A stretch of DNA of 64,000 bases from Pseudotamlana agarivorans (GCF_001642835.1 NZ_LXEI01000001.1:62001-126000), one strand, 5' to 3'. Counted from the first letter of the stretch, positions 17,488 to 27,644 are shown. The notes: a model not told the origin generated them from the sequence alone. Translations and numbers: made by a program.

Positions 17488-18675
17488 ATGCAAGTATTAG
17501 TTTTAAATTCTGGGAGTTCATCCCTAAAGTATCAATTAATTTCAATGCCAGAAGAAACCATTTTATGTTCAGGAATTATTGAACGTATTGGTTTAGATGA
17601 TGCCATTTTTAAATATAAAACCGACAAAGATTCTGTTGATCTAATCACTGCTATTCCTAATCACAAAGTAGGATTAGAGTTAGTAGCAAAACAATTATTA
17701 GATGCCGAAACTGGTATTATTAAATCAACAGACGATATTGCCGTAGTAGGACATCGTGTGGTACACGGTGGAAAATATTTTAGTGATACCACTGAAATTA
17801 CCGCTGAAGTTAAAGAAAAAATAAAAGCTTTAATTTCATTAGCACCGCTTCACAACCCTGCAAATTTAGAGGGTATTGAAGTCGCTGAAGCTATTTTCCC
17901 TAACGCAAAACAAGTGGCGGTTTTCGATACGGCTTTCCATCAATCTATTCCTGAGAAAGCGTATTTATATGCGATTCCTAAAGCCTATTCAGACGAACAT
18001 AGCATTCGTTTATACGGATTCCATGGTACCAGCCATAAATATGTTTCAGAAAAAGCTACCGAATATTTAGGCGATAAAGCATCAAACGTAATTACCATTC
18101 ACTTAGGTAATGGTTGTAGTATGTCGGCTGTAAAAGACGGTAAATGTATCGATCACTCATTAGGCTTCTCCCCTGTTAACGGTTTAATTATGGGAACGCG
18201 TTCTGGTGATATCGATCAATCCATCATCTTCTATTTAGCTAAAAAGCTGAATTATTCTTTAGATGAGATCAACACGCTTTTACAAAAGAAAAGTGGTATG
18301 CTTGGTTTAACCGGTTATAGCGATTTAAGAGATATTCAAGCTGAAGCTGAAAAGGGCAATAAAGATTGTCAGCTTGCTTTAGCCATGAACACCTACCGCA
18401 TTAAAAAATACATTGGTAGCTATGCTGCGGTGTTAAACGGATTAGACGCTATCGTTTTCACAGCTGGAATTGGTGAAAACTCTGATTTGGTTCGAGAAAT
18501 GGTATGTGAAGATATGGATTTCTTCGGATTAGAATTAAACAAAGAAGAAAATGCGAAACGATCTGGTGAGATTCGTGAGATTAACTTGCCAACATCAAAA
18601 GCCAAAATTTTAGTGATTCCAACTAATGAAGAGCTAGAAATCGCAAAACAATCGGTAGATTTATTCGAAAATTAA
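17488..18675 (+). CDS. ackA: Acetate kinase
   Basis: 395 aa from the ATG at 17488. An in-frame extension upstream lies inside pta and is rejected, because the conserved N-terminus is MQVLVLNSGSSSLKYQ. It phosphorylates acetate with ATP, paired with Pta. Visible motifs are NSGSSSLK (residues 7-14), VVGHRVVHGG, GFHGTSHKYVS and FTAGIGENS. It belongs to the ASKHA fold. A strong terminator follows the stop. Confidence 0.97.
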   Translation: MQVLVLNSGSSSLKYQLISMPEETILCSGIIERIGLDDAIFKYKTDKDSVDLITAIPNHKVGLELVAKQLLDAETGIIKSTDDIAVVGHRVVHGGKYFSDTTEITAEVKEKIKALISLAPLHNPANLEGIEVAEAIFPNAKQVAVFDTAFHQSIPEKAYLYAIPKAYSDEHSIRLYGFHGTSHKYVSEKATEYLGDKASNVITIHLGNGCSMSAVKDGKCIDHSLGFSPVNGLIMGTRSGDIDQSIIFYLAKKLNYSLDEINTLLQKKSGMLGLTGYSDLRDIQAEAEKGNKDCQLALAMNTYRIKKYIGSYAAVLNGLDAIVFTAGIGENSDLVREMVCEDMDFFGLELNKEENAKRSGEIREINLPTSKAKILVIPTNEELEIAKQSVDLFEN

Positions 18676-19250
18676 TCATCTCAAAATGATTTTACATCAT
18701 TTTGTAGCATAGATTAATCCTACATTATAAACCCGCAGCTAAAAATTTTAGTTGCGGGTTTCTTTTTTGGGTATAACAGCAATCCTAAAGTTACACCAGT
18801 TTTTAGTTGAAATTACTGTAAAAGAAAATAGCTGGTTTTATATGAGGAATAAAAATAAAGAATAGCCTTAGTTATAGTTTCTTTTTATTCTGAAAGAAAT
18901 GGTAAAATATAAACTTTGGACTAAACCATAACGTTCTGCAAGTTACCTACTCGTTAAATTATTGCTGAATGTTTCATTTCAATAACAATATAAAAGCTTT
19001 TTTTAAACCAAATTTAACTTTATGACAAAAGCTATCTGCCGTGGCAATATCTTAGTCTATTAAACCACTAATACACAGGGATTAAATTGAAATGTTAAAA
19101 AAAGTAAAAAGATTTGCAATTACATAATACTTAAAAATTAATTAAAAAACAACCTTAAATTACGAATACAATAATTCAAACATGATAAAAATCATAATAT
19201 AACAACAACAAAGAACTGATATTTGCATCATAATCTAAACCCATTAACTC
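18676..19250 (+). other. Intergenic region between ackA and the YceI gene
   Basis: About 575 bases without a recognisable gene. It opens with the pta-ackA terminator. The rest is AT-rich. A weak -7-like sequence, GATATTTG, lies around 19218-19225, ahead of the YceI gene. No RNA family was recognised. Confidence 0.5.
18729..18768 (+). terminator. Terminator of pta-ackA
   Basis: AACCCGCA and TGCGGGTT pair at the base, extended by CTAAAA/TTTTAG, forming a long stem. The sequence continues into TTCTTTTTT. Confidence 0.9.
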
Positions 19251-19847
19251 ATGAATACGCAAAATATCATAAAAAGACTAGTAAGCTTAATCGTTGTAGT
19301 AGGTTTTACAATGAATTTCTCTCAAGCACAAATGTTACAGCTTGAAAATCAAGAATCACATCTTACTGTATTTGGAAGTTCTAATCTGCATGGTTGGAAA
19401 GTAGATGCTAAAACTAAAAATGGTTCTATCGGTTTTAATGATTTAGAATCTTGTGATATTACTCATTTATCACTTGCTGTATCAGCCGAAAGTTTAAAGG
19501 GAGTAAAATTAGGAATAACTGAAACAGCAACTGAGACACTAAAATCAGATCAATACAAATACATTTTATTTACTTTAAAGGAAGTGACCAATGTAACTCC
19601 TAAAGGAAATGGTCAATTTGCTGTTCAAACCATAGGCGATTTGGTCATTGCAGGAACTAGTAAAACGATACCATTAGATTTTAATGTGGACATAGAAAAA
19701 GGAAATGTAACCCTTGCAGGAAACGCAAAATTAAAACTATCTAGCTTTAACCTAACACCTCCAAAAAGGTTGATGGGAACTATCAAAGCCAAAGATGATA
19801 TTGTATTAAGATTTGAAACTAACTTCACTGAATCCCCAATATTATAA
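19251..19847 (+). CDS. YceI-family exported lipocalin-like protein
   Basis: 198 aa with a signal peptide (about 27 residues, cleaving after SQAQ). The mature part matches the YceI fold: SHLTVFGSSNLHGWKV near residues 38-53, then SDQYKYILFTLKEVT and TKTIPLDFNVDIE. YceI proteins are periplasmic beta-barrels that bind polyprenyl or other long isoprenoids; the ligand here is unknown. It stands alone with its own terminator. Confidence 0.88.
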   Translation: MNTQNIIKRLVSLIVVVGFTMNFSQAQMLQLENQESHLTVFGSSNLHGWKVDAKTKNGSIGFNDLESCDITHLSLAVSAESLKGVKLGITETATETLKSDQYKYILFTLKEVTNVTPKGNGQFAVQTIGDLVIAGTSKTIPLDFNVDIEKGNVTLAGNAKLKLSSFNLTPPKRLMGTIKAKDDIVLRFETNFTESPIL

Positions 19848-19856
19848 ACCTTAAAA

Positions 19857-19904
19857 GCCTTTACTTCTGTTATTTGAATTAGTCTATGAAGTAAAGGTTT
19901 TTTT
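19857..19904 (+). terminator. Terminator of the YceI gene
   Basis: CCTTTACTTC (19858-19867) and GAAGTAAAGG (19888-19897) form a 10-bp stem with a 20-base loop, followed by seven T residues. On the minus strand it could also end the 19938 gene. Confidence 0.75.
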
Positions 19905-19937
19905 ATGTCTAAATTTTAGATCTATCCTTACGATAAC

Positions 19938-20684
19938 CTACTCAAAAATTAATCGGCCTTTATAATCTTCTTCAACATCAACAACAGGAGGTTTATTAAT
20001 AGAAATTATATCACCCGTACCCACGATCTTTCCTATAAGTTCTAGGTGCGGGTTTATTATGATGTCATTAGAACTTCGATTATAGGCCCATACTTTTTGC
20101 ACCACCAATTCCCGACCTTCAAAACGAGAGGTTCCCGAATAAAACGACACACTCAAACTTTCTGTTTTTCCCTTCACATAAGCATTGGAAAGATTGTTAA
20201 ACACAAATTTTAAACTGCTGTTATCTACTTCCAAATAAAACTCACCATTGGTATAGGTACCTGGAGCACCATAATTTTCAGAAAACAGAGCGAGTTCTGG
20301 ATAAGTTAAAACCCCATCAGATTTAATATCGCGCTGAGTAGAACTTCTAATTTCTGTAATATTAGGAGCCGTAACATAAACAATTGTAGTATGATAGTCA
20401 CGAATAAGGTTACAACTATTAGCATCGGTAAGGGTTAATTGGCCATTTTCAACCATAGCGCTCACATCAGGCATTAAATTTTTTCCGGTTTCAATAAGGA
20501 CCTTTTGAGGCGAACCTTCTTTAATGATAAGTTCAATGTCTTTGTTTACCAATATGGTTTCAAAAGAATCCACCGTCACCTCTTTTTGAATTACTGATCC
20601 TGCTGTTTGAAAACAGTCGTTAGCCGATTCGCTATCACAAGCGAAAATCAATATACAGCTCATTATATAGAACAGTTTTTTCAT
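19938..20684 (-). CDS. DUF2807 (head GIN domain) lipoprotein
   Basis: 248 aa. A lipoprotein signal ends at Cys16 (CILIFAC). The rest is a beta-helix-like DUF2807 domain with repeated short strands (for example VDSFETILVNKDIELIIKEG and the later NNLSNAYVKGKTESLSVSF). The family is common in Bacteroidota envelopes; its function is not known, with adhesion or auto-transport of surface structures as suggestions only. It overlaps the upstream PagL-like gene by four bases (ATGA), so the two are co-translated. Confidence 0.85.
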   Translation of the reverse strand: MKKLFYIMSCILIFACDSESANDCFQTAGSVIQKEVTVDSFETILVNKDIELIIKEGSPQKVLIETGKNLMPDVSAMVENGQLTLTDANSCNLIRDYHTTIVYVTAPNITEIRSSTQRDIKSDGVLTYPELALFSENYGAPGTYTNGEFYLEVDNSSLKFVFNNLSNAYVKGKTESLSVSFYSGTSRFEGRELVVQKVWAYNRSSNDIIINPHLELIGKIVGTGDIISINKPPVVDVEEDYKGRLIFE

Positions 20685-21778
20685 AATCTTACTCCCACTC
20701 CAAATTCAACAGCTTCCGCCTTAGCGCCATGTGATTTAATACTCACTTTTCCGAAAAATTTGTTTCCAAAATATTGCTTAATACCTAACCTCAAATAGAC
20801 ACGACCTTCAAAATCGTAAGGATAATAAGCATAATACCCTAGTTGCCCGATAACCGACATCTTATTTATAAATAATTCATGACCTACAAATATACCAACA
20901 CGCTTGTAATCTTCGTCGCCCGAAACATCAACTTCAGGAAAAGCCACGCTGTAATATTCAACTAACTCTTTTAGGGCTTTGGTTATAAATACTTCGGTTC
21001 CTAATTGAAAAGCACTTTTTCTAGTGATGCGTTTATCTACAGCAAATGAAAGGTTATAAAACGGAAATTGTCCACTTCCCACCACATCATTTTCAGAAAC
21101 CCCGCTACTAAAGGTAATGTTATAGCGGAACGGCTCGGTAAACTTCTTATCATTTTCAGCCAATGTATGTTGGTATGGCAAAGGTTCCTCATCAATATTA
21201 TAGGTAAGACCTACATTGAGTAATATAGAATTGGTACTGGTATTTGGCGATTTCACACTACCGTTAGAATAGTGAATTAAGGTCAAACCAGCTTGTACCC
21301 CAAAACGATCAAACAGTCGTTCTTTTCTATAATTAAGCATCACAAAAGTACTACTTAACAATTTTGAGCCAAAAGCCACATTTCTATAGTTTTCGACTTT
21401 ATCGTATGGGTTTTCGGTATAAGCAACCCCTTGCCCAACACGAAACATGAGATGACGTTTTAAGAAATATAGATTATAATGTGCATATAAGGCTGCTAAA
21501 CTCCCCAGATACTCATTTTTCATGTTTTGATACACATAAGTTACCCCAAAATCTGGATAATTATAACGCTGTTCCCAGTCTTCAAAACCGAACGTTTTTC
21601 GATTCCAACTTAACATATAGCCTTCAGGGTGCCCCGTAATTAAATGGGCTATATCCGGATTATGTTCAGCAATATTTCCGTAGAAATAACTTAAATCAAT
21701 GGTAGAAGTATGTTTTTTTTCTTGTGAGAATCCAACAGAAAAAATCAAGCAACACAAACAAGCATAAAGAAACTTCAT
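20681..21778 (-). CDS. Acyloxyacyl hydrolase / PagL-like lipid A deacylase family protein
   Basis: 365 aa outer-membrane barrel with a signal peptide ending near VGFSQ. The motif HYSNG at residues 169-173, followed by SPN, matches the PagL-type active site (His169, Ser171). The third catalytic residue of PagL, a Glu 12 positions after the Ser, falls on Asn183 here, so activity is uncertain. It is longer than classical PagL (about 150-190 aa), as usual for Bacteroidota members. It lies 34 bases after metF, possibly by read-through. A lipid A remodelling role is inferred from the family. Confidence 0.72.
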   Translation of the reverse strand: MKFLYACLCCLIFSVGFSQEKKHTSTIDLSYFYGNIAEHNPDIAHLITGHPEGYMLSWNRKTFGFEDWEQRYNYPDFGVTYVYQNMKNEYLGSLAALYAHYNLYFLKRHLMFRVGQGVAYTENPYDKVENYRNVAFGSKLLSSTFVMLNYRKERLFDRFGVQAGLTLIHYSNGSVKSPNTSTNSILLNVGLTYNIDEEPLPYQHTLAENDKKFTEPFRYNITFSSGVSENDVVGSGQFPFYNLSFAVDKRITRKSAFQLGTEVFITKALKELVEYYSVAFPEVDVSGDEDYKRVGIFVGHELFINKMSVIGQLGYYAYYPYDFEGRVYLRLGIKQYFGNKFFGKVSIKSHGAKAEAVEFGVGVRL

Positions 21779-21812
21779 TTACAGACTTCTAAAACGACAA
21801 ATGTAAATGAAA

Positions 21813-22769
21813 TTAAAATAAAGCCGACGCTATCGACTGTATGTTGTCGCTCTTACCCATAGAATAATAATGTAAAAACGGCACACCAGCATCTCTCAAT
21901 TCTTTAGACTGCTGAATAGCGAATTCAATCCCTACTTCACGTACAGCCTTATTGTCTTTACAGCCTTCAACAGCCTCAATTAATTCTTCTGGTAAGTCAA
22001 TTTTAAAAACCTGAGGTAAAATTTGTAAATGGCGTTTTACAGCTATAGGTTTAATTCCCGGAATAATAGGCACCGTAATACCAATTTCACGCGCTTTATC
22101 TACAAACTCAAAGTACTTTTTATTATCAAAAAACATTTGGGTCACCACATAATCTGCTCCTGCATCTACCTTAGCTTTTAAGCGTTTTAAATCGGTATTA
22201 AGCGACGGAGATTCCATGTGTTTTTCAGGATAACCTGCTACACCCACACAAAAATCGTAATTGTGTTCTACCTGAATATCGTCATGTAGATACTGGCCTT
22301 TATTCAAATTTGAAATTTGCTGAACCAATTCGCTAGCATAGGCATTTCCGCCTTCAGTTGGTACGAAATACGATTCATCCTTTCTAGCATCACCACGCAA
22401 AGCCACCACATTATCAATGCCTAAATAATGGCAATCAACCAACACATATTCGGTTTCTTCTTTAGTAAACCCACCACAAAGCAAGTGCGGAATAGCATCC
22501 ACCTTATATTTATGCATAATTGACGCACAAATACCCACAGTTCCTGGACGCATACGCGTAATGCGCTTGTCCAATAAACCATTACCTCTATCGACATACA
22601 CATATTCTTCTCTAGAAGTTGTGACGTCTATAAATGGCGGATTAAACTCCATTAACGGATCGATATTATTGTATAAATCTTGAATGTTTTTTCCTTTTTG
22701 AGGCGGAATAACTTCAAAAGAAAATAATGTTTTTCCGTTTGCTTTTTTAATGTGATCTGTTACTTTCAT
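21813..22769 (-). CDS. metF: Methylenetetrahydrofolate reductase
   Basis: 318 aa. It reduces 5,10-methylene-THF to 5-methyl-THF with FAD, supplying the methyl group for MetH. Motifs include LFSFEVIPPQKG (residues 15-26), ALRGDARKDE, DYVVTQMFFDN and IIPGIKPI. It lies downstream of the two metH pieces. The start is preceded by GGGAGG six bases upstream, a strong Shine-Dalgarno that is unusual here and is supplied by a GC-rich repeat beginning at 22771. Confidence 0.96.
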   Translation of the reverse strand: MKVTDHIKKANGKTLFSFEVIPPQKGKNIQDLYNNIDPLMEFNPPFIDVTTSREEYVYVDRGNGLLDKRITRMRPGTVGICASIMHKYKVDAIPHLLCGGFTKEETEYVLVDCHYLGIDNVVALRGDARKDESYFVPTEGGNAYASELVQQISNLNKGQYLHDDIQVEHNYDFCVGVAGYPEKHMESPSLNTDLKRLKAKVDAGADYVVTQMFFDNKKYFEFVDKAREIGITVPIIPGIKPIAVKRHLQILPQVFKIDLPEELIEAVEGCKDNKAVREVGIEFAIQQSKELRDAGVPFLHYYSMGKSDNIQSIASALF

Positions 22770-23031
22770 AAGAGGCCTCCCTTAATCCCTCCAAAGGAAG
22801 GAAACTGTTACGGGATATGTGTTATTATTTTATACTTTTTCTTTTCTTTCTAGTTTTCCTCCCTAAGCCTCCATTGCGCGCAGTCGAAATGGGGAGGTTA
22901 GGTGTTTTCTAAAATTTGGGCGTTACCAATCCCGATAGCTATCGGGAGGTCGGGCTTTACGTTGCAAGTCCCCGCTCGTACCTCGCTGTGGGCTTTCCAC
23001 TGCAATCCCTAACGCGAGCTACTCCTGCAAA

Positions 23032-23064
23032 AGACCTTTCAGGTTTTAAAAACCTGAAAGGTCT
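23032..23064. repeat. Long hairpin repeat, copy 1
   Basis: AGACCTTTCAGGTTTT pairs with AAAACCTGAAAGGTCT around one base: a near-perfect 16-bp inverted repeat. It is duplicated at 23471-23503 with only a T/A change at the centre. Confidence 0.85.
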
Positions 23065-23213
23065 ATATCATATTAAGCCTTTCGAAATATCTAATATCGT
23101 ATAAATATTAAAGGTTTCGACAAGCTCAACCTGACAGTCTCTTTTTAAATTAACGCCGTTTCTCAACCACTTTTAACCCAAATCACAGAACAAAGTTCTA
23201 TGATGTTAATCAA

Positions 23214-23300
23214 TTATGTGAAATAAGCAACCGTTAAAGCAGTAAGTGTAAGCATCAAAAGTTGAATAAAGAAAACAATCTCTGTTCTAAGTTTTTTCAT
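23214..23300 (-). CDS. Possible 28-residue membrane protein
   Basis: A short frame from ATG to TAA between metH and metF on the same strand. It starts MKKLRTEIVFF and continues as one hydrophobic helix (IQLLMLTLTALTVAYF), giving a positively charged N-terminus and a single membrane segment. It lies in the only part of this gap that is free of repeats. No homologue is recognised and translation is unproven; it may be a chance frame. Confidence 0.35.
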   Translation of the reverse strand: MKKLRTEIVFFIQLLMLTLTALTVAYFT

Positions 23301-23470
23301 GATTCTATTTTTACTGCAATATTCTTATTTCATTCTATCCAATTCGTTAGTTTAATAAAAATTAATTGTTAAGTTAAATGCCTTTTCTTTAACAAAAAGA
23401 GACTTTTAATTAGCAATTATTCTTTTTCTTGGTTTTCCATTGCAACCCCAACACGCGTCTCTCCGATATA

Positions 23471-23503
23471 AGACCTTTCAGGTTTTTAAAACCTGAAAGG
23501 TCT
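23471..23503. repeat. Long hairpin repeat, copy 2
   Basis: Second copy of the 33-base hairpin at 23032-23064, in the same orientation. It is preceded by a shortened version of the sequence ahead of copy 1. Confidence 0.85.
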
Positions 23504-23664
23504 TAAAAACTTATCTTATAACAAAACCATTACAATGGTCAACATCATAAGCCTCAACTAATCGCTCCAGAAGAGGGAAACTGTTACGGGATATATGTTA
23601 TTATTTTTTACTTTTTTCTTTTCACTCGAGTGTTCTTCCCCTTCGGGGAAGTTAGATGGGGCTT

Positions 23665-26337
23665 CTACTCTGCTATATTAGCGTGCAACCACTTTCTAGC
23701 TTTCTCCTTAGTAATCCCTTTACGTTCGCAATAATCGGTCACCTGGTCGTCGGTAATTTTACCTAAACCAAAATATTTAGCTTCTGGATTTCCAAAATAG
23801 TAACCCGAAACAGCTGCTGCTGGCCACATGGCTAAACTTTCGGTAAGGGTAACCCCTATTATTTTTTCAACATCTAACAATTCCCAAATGGTTTCCTTCT
23901 CTAAATGATCGGGACATGCTGGGTAACCTGGCGCCGGACGAATACCTTTGTAACTTTCTTTAATTAAATCGTCGTTACTTAAATCTTCATTAGCAGCATA
24001 GCCCCAATGTTTCGTTCGTATTTGTTTGTGTAAATATTCGGCGAAAGCTTCAGCAAAACGATCGGCAATGGCTTGTGCCATAATACCATTATAATCATCG
24101 TCTTTGGCTCTATAGCTATCGGCTAGTTCTTGTGCACCAAAAATACCCACGCAAAATGCGCCCATATAATCGGTTTTTCCAGATTCTTTAGGTGCTATAA
24201 AATCGGCTAAAGCATGATTAGGAATCCCTTCGCGTTTCTTTAATTGCTGACGCAACGTTCTAAAAACAGCGATTTCCTCACCTTTTTTCTGAATAGAAAT
24301 ATCGTCATCATTTATCGAATTCGCTTCAAACAAGCCAAAAACAGCTTTTGCTTTTAAAGATTGTTTAGCTATGATTTCTTTAATCATTTCCTGAGCTTCG
24401 TTGTACATGATAGTCGCTTGCTCGCCAACCACCTCGTCAGTCAAGATATCAGGATATTTTCCGTGTAAATCCCAGCTTCTAAAAAACGGACTCCAATCGA
24501 TAAAAGGCACTAAGTCCTTTAAACTGATTTGTTTCAACATCTGAATACCTAATTCGTTAGGTTTTACAATTTCAGAGGTTTCCCAATCAATTTTATATTT
24601 TCTTTTGCGGGCTTCTTCTATAGAGATATATGATTTTTCTTTACCTCGCTTTAAAAACTTGGTTCTAAAATCATCATAATCGGCCTTCATTTTCGCCACG
24701 TATTCGTGCGATGTTTTCTTGTTCAGTAAATCACCAACAACGGTTACCGCTCTCGATGCATCATTTACATGTACTACAGCATTGTTATACTGCGTATCAA
24801 TTTTTACAGCCGTATGTGCTTTTGATGTCGTTGCCCCACCAATAAGTAAAGGCAATTTGAAATTTTGACGCTGCATTTCCTTAGCTAAGTACACCATTTC
24901 ATCAAGCGATGGTGTAATTAATCCTGATAACCCGATAGCATCTACACGTTCGCTTATAGCAGTTTCAATAATTTTTTCTGGTGGCACCATAACCCCCATA
25001 TCTACAATCTCGTAGTTATTACAAGCCAAAACAACACTCACGATATTTTTACCAATATCATGTACATCACCTTTTACTGTGGCCATTAATATTTTACCAA
25101 CAGGTTCTTGTTTGTCTGTTTTTTCAGCTTCAATAAACGGATTTAAATAAGCTACGGCCTTTTTCATCACACGTGCCGATTTCACTACCTGAGGCAAGAA
25201 CATTTTTCCCGCTCCAAATAAGTCACCAACAACGTTCATCCCGATCATTAAATGACCTTCAATAACATCAATGGGTTTTTCGGCTTCTTGTCTGGCTTGC
25301 TCGATATCTTCAATAATAAAAGCATCAATACCTTTAACTAAGGCATGAGTGATTCTATCTTGTAATGGGTTTTCACGCCAAGTTAAATCGACTCCTTTTT
25401 CTGTTTTTGATCCTTTTACGGTTTCAGCAAAATCTAATAAACGCTCGGTAGCATCATCGCGACGGTCTAAAATCACATCTTCAACATGCTCTAATAAATC
25501 CTTAGGGATATCATCATAAACCTCTAAAAGTGCTGGATTTACAATCCCCATATTCATACCAGCCTGAATGGCGTAGTATAAAAATACCGAGTGCATCGCC
25601 TCACGAACACCATCATTTCCTCTAAATGAAAACGATACGTTACTCACTCCACCACTCACACTTACATTTGGTAAATTTTCACGAACCCAACGCGTGGCTT
25701 CGATAAAATCGATTGCGTTTCTGCGGTGTTCTTCCATTCCTGTTGCTACAGGAAATATGTTTAAATCGAAAATAATATCTTCAGAAGGGAAGCCTACTTC
25801 ATCAACCAAAATATCATAAGAACGTTTTGAAATTTCAATACGACGCTCGTAATTATCGGCTTGACCAACCTCATCAAAAGCCATAACAATTACAGCGGCA
25901 CCATAACGTTTTATTAATTTGGCTTCTTGAACGAATTTTTCTTTTCCTTCTTTTAATGAAATGGAGTTAACCACACATTTTCCTTGCACCACTTGAAGAC
26001 CAGCTTCGATAATTTCCCATTTCGAACTATCGATCATAATCGGCACACGACAAATATCAGGCTCAGCAGCAATTAAATTCAAGAAACGAATCATGGCTTC
26101 CTTACCGTCAATTAATCCGTCGTCGAAATTAATATCAATAATTTGCGCACCACCATCTACTTGATGACGTGCAATATCCAAAGCTTCATCGTACTTTTCT
26201 TCTTTAATTAAACGAAGAAATTTACGAGACCCCGCTACGTTAGTACGTTCTCCTACATTTATAAAATTGCTGTTTTCGTTCAGAACTAAAGGTTCTAAAC
26301 CGGACAATTTCATGTATTTGGTTTGTTTTATTTTCAT
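23665..26337 (-). CDS. metH: Cobalamin-dependent methionine synthase, C-terminal part
   Basis: 890 aa. It carries the methyl-THF-binding barrel ([16 protein letters not shown] from residue 25, [11 protein letters not shown]), the B12-binding module (cap helices around 345-400, then DVHDIG with the cobalt-ligand His426) and the reactivation domain ([12 protein letters not shown] near 830, ending before 890). The homocysteine-binding domain is missing and is encoded separately at 26631-27644. Together they equal one full MetH. It starts by TAATG overlap with the ABM gene. The whole unit is behind a SAM-I riboswitch. Confidence 0.96.
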   Translation of the reverse strand: MKIKQTKYMKLSGLEPLVLNENSNFINVGERTNVAGSRKFLRLIKEEKYDEALDIARHQVDGGAQIIDINFDDGLIDGKEAMIRFLNLIAAEPDICRVPIMIDSSKWEIIEAGLQVVQGKCVVNSISLKEGKEKFVQEAKLIKRYGAAVIVMAFDEVGQADNYERRIEISKRSYDILVDEVGFPSEDIIFDLNIFPVATGMEEHRRNAIDFIEATRWVRENLPNVSVSGGVSNVSFSFRGNDGVREAMHSVFLYYAIQAGMNMGIVNPALLEVYDDIPKDLLEHVEDVILDRRDDATERLLDFAETVKGSKTEKGVDLTWRENPLQDRITHALVKGIDAFIIEDIEQARQEAEKPIDVIEGHLMIGMNVVGDLFGAGKMFLPQVVKSARVMKKAVAYLNPFIEAEKTDKQEPVGKILMATVKGDVHDIGKNIVSVVLACNNYEIVDMGVMVPPEKIIETAISERVDAIGLSGLITPSLDEMVYLAKEMQRQNFKLPLLIGGATTSKAHTAVKIDTQYNNAVVHVNDASRAVTVVGDLLNKKTSHEYVAKMKADYDDFRTKFLKRGKEKSYISIEEARKRKYKIDWETSEIVKPNELGIQMLKQISLKDLVPFIDWSPFFRSWDLHGKYPDILTDEVVGEQATIMYNEAQEMIKEIIAKQSLKAKAVFGLFEANSINDDDISIQKKGEEIAVFRTLRQQLKKREGIPNHALADFIAPKESGKTDYMGAFCVGIFGAQELADSYRAKDDDYNGIMAQAIADRFAEAFAEYLHKQIRTKHWGYAANEDLSNDDLIKESYKGIRPAPGYPACPDHLEKETIWELLDVEKIIGVTLTESLAMWPAAAVSGYYFGNPEAKYFGLGKITDDQVTDYCERKGITKEKARKWLHANIAE

Positions 26338-26618
26338 TATCTATAGTGTTCTACTGTTGGAAACGGTTCGTAAAAATGGTGTAATAATGCTTTCCATTGT
26401 AGATATTCCTCAGATTGTCTAAATCCGATTTCATGATCTTCGATTGTTTCCCAGTTTACTAATAAAATATATTTATCGTCTTGCTCTACACATTTTTTTA
26501 ATTGGTGTGAGACGTAGCCTTTCATTGATGAAATGATTTTTTCTGCTTTTTTGAAATTGATTTCAAACTCAGCTGAAAGTCCTTCCTTTATGTTTAATAT
26601 GGCTACTTCTAATATCAT
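26337..26618 (-). CDS. ABM-like (antibiotic biosynthesis monooxygenase fold) small protein
   Basis: 93 aa, a single dimeric alpha-beta barrel domain: [14 protein letters not shown], a helix with [21 protein letters not shown], then [20 protein letters not shown]. Such proteins act as small monooxygenases, isomerases or redox sensors, and many are uncharacterised. It lies between the two metH pieces, 12 bases after the first and sharing a base with the start of the second, so it is made with them. A role in methionine synthesis is only suggested by position. Confidence 0.82.
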   Translation of the reverse strand: MILEVAILNIKEGLSAEFEINFKKAEKIISSMKGYVSHQLKKCVEQDDKYILLVNWETIEDHEIGFRQSEEYLQWKALLHHFYEPFPTVEHYR

Positions 26619-26627
26619 TTTGCTGCT

Positions 26628-26662
26628 CTTTTAGTGAGATGCTGAAACAAGTTCAGCATGAC
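26628..26662. repeat. Hairpin repeat read into the end of metH-N
   Basis: ATGCTGAA and TTCAGCAT form an 8-bp stem with a five-base loop. It forms the last codons of the upstream gene and gives the tail HAELVSAS. This sequence type is recalled as a dispersed repeat in Bacteroidota genomes. Confidence 0.7.
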
Positions 26663-27644
26663 GGCGTGGCTTATATTTAGCGGCTAATTTTGCAATAACG
26701 CTAATATGTTCTGGTGATGTTCCGCAACAGCCACCAATAATATTTATTAAATTTTTCTTTAAATATTCTTCAATTTGCTCGCCCATTTCCTCTGGTGTTT
26801 CATCGTATTCCCCAAAAGCATTTGGTAAACCAGCGTTAGGGTGTGCTGAAATAGCAAAATCGGTTTTATTCGCAATCGCTTCCAAATGCGGTTGTAATAA
26901 ATTAGCACCTAAAGCACAATTAAATCCGATAGACAATAAAGGAATATGTGATACCGAAATTAAAAAAGCTTCGGCCGTTTGCCCTGAAAGTGTTCGTCCA
27001 GAAGCATCGGTAATCGTACCACTTAACATGATAGGAATATCGATATTGCGTTCTTCCTTTACTTCTTCAATAGCAAATAAGGCTGCTTTAGCGTTTAAAG
27101 TATCAAAAACAGTTTCAACTAAAAGTAAGTCCGCACCACCATCCATTAAAGCTTCCACTTGTTGCTTGTACGCGATGCGTAATTCATCAAAAGTAACTGC
27201 TCTATATCCAGGGTCGTTAACGTCTGGCGACATACTTGCTGTTCGGTTAGTTGGCCCGATTGAACCTGCTACAAAACGTGGTTTGTGTGGCTCTTTAGCG
27301 GTAAATTTATCGGCAACTTCCTTGGCTATTTTAGCCGACTCGTAGTTGAGTTCGTAAACCAAATCTTCCATTTGATAATCGGCCATAGCAATGGTGGTTC
27401 CCGAAAAGGTATTGGTTTCAACAATATCAGCACCAGCTTCAAAATATTTGGCGTGGATTGTTTTAATGGCTTCAGGTTGCGTGATAGAAAGCAAATCGTT
27501 ATTACCCTGCAATGGTGTAGGGTAATCTTTAAAGCGTTCGCCTCTAAAATCTTCTTCAGTAAATTTATATGCTTGTAACATGGTGCCCATGGCGCCATCT
27601 AAAACTAAAATGCGTTCTTTTAATGCTTGGTGTATACGCGACAT
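26631..27644 (-). CDS. metH: Methionine synthase, homocysteine-binding part
   Basis: 337 aa. It is the N-terminal homocysteine S-methyltransferase barrel of MetH. The N-terminal motif is [10 protein letters not shown] (about residues 15-24). The zinc ligands are Cys243 (GFNCALG) and Cys306-Cys307 (GGCCG). It must work with the B12 and folate modules encoded at 23665-26337. The last residues (HAELVSASH) come from a palindromic repeat and are not part of the family fold; the domain proper ends near KYKPR. It is the first gene after a SAM-I riboswitch. Confidence 0.95.
   Translation of the reverse strand: MSRIHQALKERILVLDGAMGTMLQAYKFTEEDFRGERFKDYPTPLQGNNDLLSITQPEAIKTIHAKYFEAGADIVETNTFSGTTIAMADYQMEDLVYELNYESAKIAKEVADKFTAKEPHKPRFVAGSIGPTNRTASMSPDVNDPGYRAVTFDELRIAYKQQVEALMDGGADLLLVETVFDTLNAKAALFAIEEVKEERNIDIPIMLSGTITDASGRTLSGQTAEAFLISVSHIPLLSIGFNCALGANLLQPHLEAIANKTDFAISAHPNAGLPNAFGEYDETPEEMGEQIEEYLKKNLINIIGGCCGTSPEHISVIAKLAAKYKPRRHAELVSASH

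Larger units (their letters stand above)
22770..23664. repeat. Repeat-rich gap between metH and metF
   Basis: 895 bases built mostly of repeats. (a) The ends match each other: 22800-22850 and 23577-23626 share GGAAACTGTTACGGGATAT and a T-rich tail. (b) 22915-23030 is a GC-richer element with a CCCGATAGCTATCGGG palindrome; a truncated copy lies near 23430-23460. (c) A 33-base perfect-stem hairpin occurs twice, at 23032-23064 and 23471-23503. (d) 22858-22905 matches, inverted, the unit at 34094-34140. (e) 23110-23140 carries GACAAGCTCAACCTGACA, which resembles a dispersed Bacteroidota repeat. (f) 23633-23660 resembles the units at 34247 and 35674. A 28-codon frame lies within (23214-23300). Confidence 0.75.

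Noticed and set aside
22916-23104. 62-codon plus-strand frame in the metH-metF gap
   Set aside because: It runs through the GC-rich repeat and hairpin; its peptide merely reflects the repeat.
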